Source of the DNA: Streptomyces sp. NBC_01478
Lineage (GTDB): Bacteria; Actinomycetota; Actinomycetes; Streptomycetales; Streptomycetaceae
Assembly: GCF_036227225.1 (NCBI RefSeq)
Contig: NZ_CP109444.1
Location: forward strand, 8,661,501-8,725,500
DNA length: 64,000 nucleotides
Direction of reading: 5' to 3'
Shown: in pieces, positions 52,215-61,200 of the stretch
Layout of the letters: each line of letters starts with the position of its first letter
How positions within the stretch are numbered: the first letter of the stretch is position 1
Program-made: the position numbers and the translations under genes
The notes under the pieces: model-generated
What the model was told of the DNA's origin: nothing
Databases searched by the model: none
The model's input: only the letters and a program-made list of their open reading frames with translations

Positions 52215-55200
52215 ATGACCATCCACGCGACGCCCCAGCTGAACAACCTCCTGTTCGTGCTCATCGGCGAGAAGTTCCTCCAGGCCGACGAGGACATGGC
52301 CTACGCCAACGGCAAGCCGTACGAGCGGCTGGGCCGGCGTATGCGTGACCTCTCGGACCTGATCGAGCAGACCGCCGGTGGGGTCGGGCGCGCGCTGCCG
52401 CCGCAGGTCGGGAACAACTATGTGCGGGCGATGCACATGTTCCTCGACACCGACGGCGTCAACTACCTGAAGGAGTTCGCCGACCAGCTCGACGGCATCG
52501 GGCAGTCCCGCACCAAGTCCTCCATGGACATCATGGAGTCCAAGTGGCAGATCATCGCCGAACTGGTGCGGCTGCTCATCGAGTTGATGATCATTGCGGT
52601 GCTGTCCGCCTTCACGGGCGGCTCCGCCTCCAGTCAGGCCGCGGTGGCGAAGGCCCGCAGCCGGGTCGCCATTCTCACGGTGATGGACTGGCTGCTGAAG
52701 AAGACGCATCTGCTGCCGAGCCTCACCGAGGCGATCGAAGAGGCGTTCACCACCTTCGCGGTACGGCTGGCCATGATGCTGGGCGCGCCCAAGGGCCGCC
52801 GCCCCAACGGCTTCGACTGGTCGCAGATCGTCCAGGACGGTGTCTTCGGCGCCTTCACCGGCCTGTTCCACGGCCTGCTCAACGACGTCGGCAAGTACCT
52901 GAAGAAGAACCTCAAGAACATCTTCAACGGCCATAACCCGTTCAAGGACGTCAGCGGCAACGGGACGAAGTTCAACAACCACAAGTTCGACAACCCCGAC
53001 GTCAACACCAAGCCGAACCCGAAGCCGAACCCGACGCCGAACCCGAAGACCACGCCCACCCCGACCCCGACCCCGCACGTCACGCCGACTCCGACCCCGA
53101 CGCCCACACCGAAGCCGAAGAGCTTCGGCGACAAGGTGAAGCACGAACTCGGCGAGGACTTCGAGCACTTCGTCACCGAGGGCGGCGCGGAGATGCTCGG
53201 CGAGATCGCCACGGCGTCCATCTACGGCTTCCCCATCGACCCCCTGAACACCTTCCTCGGCGGCGGGCTCAGCTCGGTCAGCGAACGCCATCTCGGCCAG
53301 GGCGCGAGCGAGTTGGGCGGCAAGTTCAACTTCAACGCCCCGGCGCCGGTGAACACCCTGGGCACCGCGAACATCCCGGACGAGTCCGACTCCGACTCCG
53401 GCTCCTCGAAGAACAACTCGTCGTCGAACTCGTCCACCACCGTCGACAGCCCGACGACCACGACGGGCCCCGGCTCCGTCAACACGACCTCGAACAACGG
53501 CAGTTCCTCGACGGTCAACACCCCCCAACGCACCTCCACGACCACCCCGCCGCCCCGGTCCACCGACCTCGACACGGAGGTCACCGACATCGACACCCAC
53601 CTCGACGAGGTGAAGGTCGACGGGGGAGACCTGCAGAGCAACCTGCCGCACGGGACGACGACCACGTCCGGTGGAGGCGGTTCGCCGTCCAGCACGCCTA
53701 CGAGGACACCGGAACAGGTCGTCGACACGGGCGGTACCGACGAGGCGCAGGAGACCGGTCAGCAGGGCGACACCAGTCAGCAGGGCGACACCACGGACAC
53801 CTCGACTCCGGTGTCCTCGACGGACGTTCCGGTCGCGCCGGTCGCGAGTGGGCCCAACAGCAGCGTCGTGCCGCCGAGTACGGGCACGAACACGACCGGG
53901 TCCGGTGTCCCCACCCAGAGCGGTACGAACTCGGGTAACCCGGCGTCCGGTTCCGGTACGCCCTCGAACTCCGGTGGCAACCCGCGTACGACGACATCGG
54001 GGCGCCCGGAGAACACGACCTCCGACGGCAACGGCAGCACCACCAGCACCGACGGCACGGACACCACGCACAGCACCGATACCTCCCCGAACTCCGATTC
54101 GGGCGTCGACAGCAACACCGGCACGGACACGGACACGAACGCCGGTACGGACACGAACGCCGGTACGGACACGAATGCCGGCACCGATCCCGCCCCCCTC
54201 CCGAGCAACACCCACACCGGCTCCGACCTCCCCACGCCCGTCACCACCACCAGCAACAACGCGCCGCCCACGACCAGTTCGGCACCGGACAGTGATCCCG
54301 CGCCGGAGACGGTCCCGTCGGCGCACTCCGGTACCGGCACCCCGGCGCCGGAACCCGTGCACACCTCCTCGGAGCTCTCGTCCGACCCGGTACCGGACAA
54401 CACGCCCACGCCCACCCCCGCCCCGGCGCCCGTGGTCCTCACTCCCTCCGTGAACCCCAACACCGCCCCGGAACCCGGCAGTTACGCGGACGCGCGGGCC
54501 GGAGCGACGCCCTCGGAGCGGAGTCACACCTGGGTCGACCCGGTCTCCCGGCCGCTCGGGGCGGACGGTACGCGGACCCAGTACGTCGTGCGGGCCGGTT
54601 TCGCCGTGCGGCGGTTCAGTCACGACGGTGAGCCCGTCACCGATCTCACCGTCACCTACCGGCTCACCGGCAACCCGGGTCTGGGGCCACAGGTCGACGG
54701 CGTCCAGCAGCGGCTGACCGACGGTGTGCAGCGGGTGTTCAACACCCCGGGCCACCGACTGGGGGACGGGAGCCGACTGCACGTCACCGTCGTGCCGGCC
54801 GCGCCCGGTGAGACGGCGCACCTCGACGTCACGCTCACCGACCCGGCGGACGAGAGCCCGGCCACCCACCACTCGTGGCCCGCCGACATCTCCGACTCCG
54901 ACCTGGCCCACGAGGTCGGCCACCAGCTCGGACTGCGCGACGAGAGCGGCTTCGACTCGGCCGCCCCGCACCGCGGCGGTACGGCCAGCCTCATGGGCGA
55001 CCCGACGCTGTTCACGCCCGCGTCGGACCCGGCGTACCCGTCCGGCGGGCTGCGGCCCCGTCACCTCGCGCTGATCGGGACCCTGGTCGGCGACCCCGCC
55101 GACGACCCCCGGAGCACCGGCACCGGTCCGCGCGGACCGGTCAAGGGCGCGCCGGGCGCGGACCCGCCCGCCCCGGTCAAGCCCACCACCGACGCGGCCG

Positions 55201-58200
55201 ACACCGCACCGACCCCGGTGGCCACCACGTCCACCACGTCCACGCTCCCGACGCACACCGTTCCGGCGGAGACGGTGACGGAGACGGTGCCGGAGACCGA
55301 GACCGTCCCCGCGGTCCCGCCGGTCCCGGACATCACCCTGACCACCCCGGAGGGCGACACCACCACGCCGACCGAGGTGGTGCCCGGCGGTGGACGCCGT
55401 CCCTCCTACCTCGGTGGTTACGGACAGCGGCACGACGGCCAGATGGGCCTCGTGCAGATGGAACCGTTCTCGCCGGACCTGGTCGACGGGCTGCACCACC
55501 AGGTGCTCAACGCGCTCGGCAGGCGCGATCCGCGGCCGGGCGACCCGGTGCTCGCGCAACTGCGGGACGTGCTGTCGGAGCAGCAGTTGACGCAGCACAT
55601 GCCGTATTTGCGCAGCCTCGGCGGCCACCGCATCACCGTGACGGTCGACGGTGTCAGCCGGCAGGTGGACGTACGGCTGACGCTCGGCGACAGGCGGCCG
55701 TCGGTACGGCAGGGGTCGCTCGACCCGAGCGATCCCGACAAGCACGTGGAGCGGCGCGGGTACGGCACCCGGGAGATCGTCTCCTCGCAGCCGTCCGGCA
55801 CGTTCTCGACGCTTCCGGTGCCGTGGACCGGTACTTTCCCGATCGCGACGGAGGGCCCGGTCCGCGGGGTGGAGGTCGCGCTGGCCGCGACCATCACCCA
55901 CAACCAGGCGGGCGGCTCGACCACCGTCACCCAGGTCGTGCAGACCACCAGCGCCCAGCGCAGCAACGAGCCGTCCCGCGCCTACGACTTCACCGACAAC
56001 TGGCAGGTGCGCGTGGACGCGCCGGCCCCGGACACCACCGTAGGGAACACAACAGACGCCACGGACACGGCGGTTGTCGTCGCGGCCCCCGATCCCGCGC
56101 ACGACTGGGGGCAGGCCGAGCAGCACGGGTCGGTCACCGTGTGGTTCCCGCAGCACCTCGTGGACGCCGACTCCGATCCCGGGCAGGGCCTGCCCACCCC
56201 CGCCGACGTCAAGACGCTGCCGATCTACGGCGTCGACTCGGTGCTGAACCCGCGGCGGCTGTACGAGGGTGCCGCGGAGCACTTCCGGGACGACCTGGAC
56301 ACCACGTCGTCGGCTCAACTCGCGGAATTCCTCGACGAGTCGATCCTGCGGGGCACCCTGCCGATGCAGGTCGAGGGCGGGCTGTACTCGCCGGTGCTCA
56401 CCGACGCGCGCGGACGTACCGTCGGCATGATGCGGCTGGACGCGGAGGTTACCCGCAACACCCCGGTGGCCAAGAGCCTCGACAAGAAGATCAACCTCGA
56501 AAGCCATGTCGTCAACACGGTCAAGAACGACCAGAACACGTCGTTCAGCAGCGGGGTGAACCTCAGCGGCAGCGTCGGCCCGTCCCTCACGAGCGACCAT
56601 GACGCGGGCCACCCGAACGCCTCCCACGGCATCGGCGGCACCGTCAACGGCAAGGTAACCACCGGTCTCGCGGCGCAGAACGCGTTCGGCACCAGCGCCC
56701 AGGCGGGCACCATGCACGCGGTGCGCACCAACCGCAGTCACCTGCTGACCGAGGCGGACGTCTCCTACACCCTCACCCTGATCCGGCCCGACGGCTCCAC
56801 CTACGCCTATGCGCCCGGGACGTGGACCCACGCTCTCGACATGCGGGTACTCAGCGCCGAGGACGCGGCGGGACACCCGCCGACCGAGGACGAGATCCGC
56901 GCGCTGCCGCACGAGCTGGCCACGCTGGAGTCGATCGGGCAGTCCACCGCGCCGCTCGGGGTGGACCAGGACAACGCGAAGCCGCTGTTCGACGACGCGG
57001 AGACCTGGCTGCGGGACCAGGGCTTCCTGCCCCCGCCGGAGGGCGCCCCGCGCCGGAGCCGGCTGCCCGACGAGGCGCTGGTGCAGGCCCAGTTGAACAA
57101 TCTGCGCCGGCTGGAGGAGCTGCGTTCCCCGCTCGGGCTGCGCGCGGCGACGGACTCCATGGTGGACGGCGGCCACTCGCTGTTCCTCGAGATCCCCGGG
57201 GTGACGGGGCGGCGCCGGGTACGACTGGAACTGGGCGCGCAGCACGACCCGAGCCGGGATGTGGAGCACCGCACGGTGCTGCCCGACGTCCAGGTCATGG
57301 GCCTGGCGGCGACATCGGCCGGCGGCACCGGCCGGCTCGGCAACACCTACGGCCTGGGCGGCGGGGTCGGCGCCGGGATCACCGGGCCCACCCCGCACGG
57401 GGGCGCGTGGACCCTGAGCGGCACCGGCGACTACCAGTACGTCGGCCAGGCCACGCTCGGCAACACCACCGGCACCACGCACGGCCACGACCAGTTCTTC
57501 ATCGGCAGCGGGCAGGACACCCACGAGTTCGCGGTACCGGCCCGCCTCACGCTCGACCTGTACGAGGGTTCCGGCCAGGAACCGGCGCGCCGGTTCGGCG
57601 AGGTGCAGCCGCCGCGCGCCGAGGGCGATGTGGAGGCCGGTGTCCAGCCCCCCGGCGTGCGGGGTGTCGCCGGGATGATCCGGCTGGCCGTACCGCACGG
57701 GCGGACCCTGGAGACCGCGGAGGCCGCACCGGCCGGTGAGCCGTACACCGTACGGCGCCCGACGCCGCAGGACACGCAGCGGCTGGCCATGACGGACGCG
57801 CAAGGTGTGCCGCAGCAGGGCGTGGTCCGCGTCCCGGACGACGCGCTGATCGACGTGGTGCGCGGTTCGGCGGCGCTCGAGGACGCCTTCCGGCGGATCG
57901 TCACCGGCGTCGGTGCCGACGCCAACCCCAACGCCAATGCCAACGCCGGCAATGGCAACAACGCCGGTGTCGATCCGGCCGCCCGTCCCGGGCCGGTCTC
58001 CCGGCTGGTGGATGGCGTCACCGGGTTCCTGAGCAGTTCGCTGGTGGGCAGTCCGGCCGCCGACACCACCACGGTCGGCGCCGAGTCCCGTATCACCGCG
58101 CTCTCGCCCGGCTCGCTGATCGGCCGGGGGCACCAGATGTTCAGCGGCACCTACGTGGTGGAGGGACTCACGCTGCCCGGGCTCGGTGCCGACGGCCAGC

Positions 58201-61200
58201 TCGCCATCGAGATCGAGGCCGTCGCCCACACGCCCCGGCTGACGCAGAGCGTGAACCAGTACCTGGAGACCGGCATCTCCACCACCGACTCCGCGCAGCA
58301 GCTCAAGGGCCTCAGCAAGACGCACCAGTTCGGCCTCGGCGGCTCGGCGACCCAGAACAACCCGCCGAGCCCCACACCGGTGAACGGGCAGCCCGCCGCC
58401 CCGGCCCCCACACCGTCCCGCTTCAACCCGTCCGGGCGCTACCAGTACGACAGCAAGACCGACCGGCCCGACACCCTCAGCAGCAGCACCGCCACCAACC
58501 GGACGCCCACCCAGTCGGGCCTCCAGCACCGGATCACCGCCGACGTCACCTACCTGATCCGCGTACGGTCCGGACACCGCAACGTGCTCGCCAACACCTT
58601 CGGGTTCGGTCCCGGCGAGGACATCACGCTCGCCGTGGACGTGCCGCGCGGGCTCCAGTTCCTGATGACGGAGAGTCAACTGCGGCGCGACGGGCGGTGG
58701 ATGGGCGCCTTCAACCCCGCCCTGCCCGCCCCGTCGACGACCGGCCTGACGCGACCGACACTGCCCAGCCGCTACGTCCACGACGGCACCCTCGGCCTGG
58801 CCACGGTCAACTCGGTCACCGAGTTCTCCGACCCGGGAGCGGGCCCGCAGCCGAACCGGGGGACCGAGCAGCGCGCCCGACTCCACAGAGAGACACGGGA
58901 GTTGGTGGAGCGGTACGCCCCCGGCGTGACCACCCCCGGCCACGCCTCCTATCTGCCCGGTGTCGCCGCGCTGATCGCCGACAACACCGGAGTCGCCGGC
59001 AAGCGGGCACTGATCGGGCGCGGCAACGGACAGGCCAGGTTCAGCTTCCGGCACCACCGGTTCGCCGGCGCGGCGCTGGTCGAGGTGACGTTCTCGGCAC
59101 GCCCCACGACCACCCCCGAGGGCCGGGGCGCCGTGCTGGGCACCGCGGTGCCGGGCGACAAGTCCGGTATCGAGCAGTCGGGTTCGCACACGGCGGAGGG
59201 CCGCTCGTTCTCCTCCCCGGTGAACCGGCAGCACCGTTTCACCGGCAACCCGACGGCCCGTTTCAGCCGCCCCGACGCCGACGACCGCACCGACCGGCTC
59301 GGCCCCTCCGGCCATCTGGTCCGCTCGACCGGCAAGTCCGCCAGGCAGGGCCGCACCGCCGAGGACCGGTACTGGCTGCGCACCGACAGCGCCGCCGACT
59401 TCGACAACCTGGACTACGAACTGGTCGCCACGGTCCGCGTCACGATGGTCACCGACTGGCCGCCCAACGTGCTGGGCGCCCTGGTGCAGCGCGGAATCCT
59501 CGCCTGGGACGACGCCGACGCGCCGACCCGCTCCTGGCTCAGCCGCACGCTCTCCGGCGAACTCGGCGGCCAGGTCCGGGTACCGGCCCGGGTGAGCCTG
59601 CGCTTCACCGGCAGCGAGACCGACCGCCCCGCGCCGCCCCCGCCCCCGCCGCCCTCGCTGTCCCGGGTCGACCCCCGCCAACTGCCCGCCGCGCAGCCCG
59701 CGTTGCGGGACGCGGACCTGTTTCACCCGACCGGCAACGTCCCGGTCTACGGCTTCGACGCCTGGAGCGAGCTCTACACCGCCCTCGACCAGGTGGCCCC
59801 CGGCACCGGCAGCGGTTGGCGCTCCCAGCCTGCCTCGACCTCAGACGAGAACGCGTCGGTGCGGCTCGGCGAACTCATCCAGGCGGGCACGCTGTCGCTG
59901 GACAACCCCCGCCAGGTCGGCGGCATGCTGTCGGGGATGCCCGGCGCGTACCCGCTGCGGAACGCCCCGGACCAACGGCCCACCCTCACCGTCTCGTTGT
60001 ACCGGCCCACGGTGGTCAGCGACGGCGGCGACATCGCCATCGACCGGCTGCGGATCAGCTCGCGCAACAGCAGCACGGTCTCCGGCGGCGACACCACCAC
60101 CGGGCTGTCGCTGCCGTTCGTCATGAGCGCCGACGACCCCGACCGCAACCTCCTCGGCGCGACCCCGCCGGTGATCCAACGGCCGGTGGACGCCAGCGGC
60201 TTCGGCAGCGGAGTCTCCGGCGGGCGCCGCGACTGGCTCAAGACCGGCAGCACCAGCCTGCCCGCCGACGGCCGCGGCACCCGCAGCTACGAGGTCCGGG
60301 CCGACGTGCACATCGAGGTCTCCGGCCCCGACGGCGTACGCCATGTCACCGGCACCGCCACGATCCGCATCGAGGAGCGCGACGCCCTCGGCCACGGCAT
60401 CACCGACCCCCGTCCGGTACCCCAGGTCTACGACCTCCCGGCCGTGCTCACCGCGGGCACCGCCAACACACCGCAGGACTGGGCGGCGACCCCGTTGCGG
60501 GACGTACGGACCGCCCTGGAAGAGGGCGTCGACCGCTCGGACAAGGGCTTCCAGTTCTGGGTGGCCACCGGCCCCGACCCGGACGGCTCCCGCCTGACCC
60601 TGGCCCTGTACACAGCCTCGCGGGCGGCCCGGGACAACGGGCGCCCGGTGGAACTGGTCACCCGGGGTCCGGAGGGCCTGCGCATCTGGTCCTTCGACCC
60701 GGACGGCAAGCTGACGGCACCGCCGGCGGCGGGCACGGACAACGCGGCGCCCGGCACGGGTGGTTCGGTACCGGGCTCCACCACCGGTGTCCCCGCCCTG
60801 GACCAGGCATGGACGGCCTTCGAGGACGCCGCCGCCGCGTTCGACCGGGCCCACGGCGATCACGACAGGGCGCTCGCGGACGAAGGCGTGCAGCGGGACC
60901 TGCGGCACGACGCGGAGAGCACCCTGAACGAGGCGGCAACCGAGCTGAGGGACGCGGCCGACGAGGCCACCCGGACCGACACGGCCGCCACCACCGCCGA
61001 GCAGAACGCGGACCAGGCCGAACAGAAACTCCGTGACCTCACCGACCGCACGAAGGCCCTGGTCGGAGGGATCAGCCGGGCCCGCCTCACGATCGGCTCG
61101 CTCACCGACGCCGTCTCCGCGGGCCAGCGCGCGGAGATACAGCTCAACGCCCAGCTCAAGACCGCCCGACGGAACCTCACCGAACTCACCGCCCGCGCCG

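Noticed and set aside
51810..59726. A 2638-codon open frame on the minus strand, opposite the giant gene
   Set aside because: It is a high-GC shadow: Arg/Gly/Val-rich composition with no recognisable domain, while the plus-strand frame has clear motifs, a partner gene and a better start.
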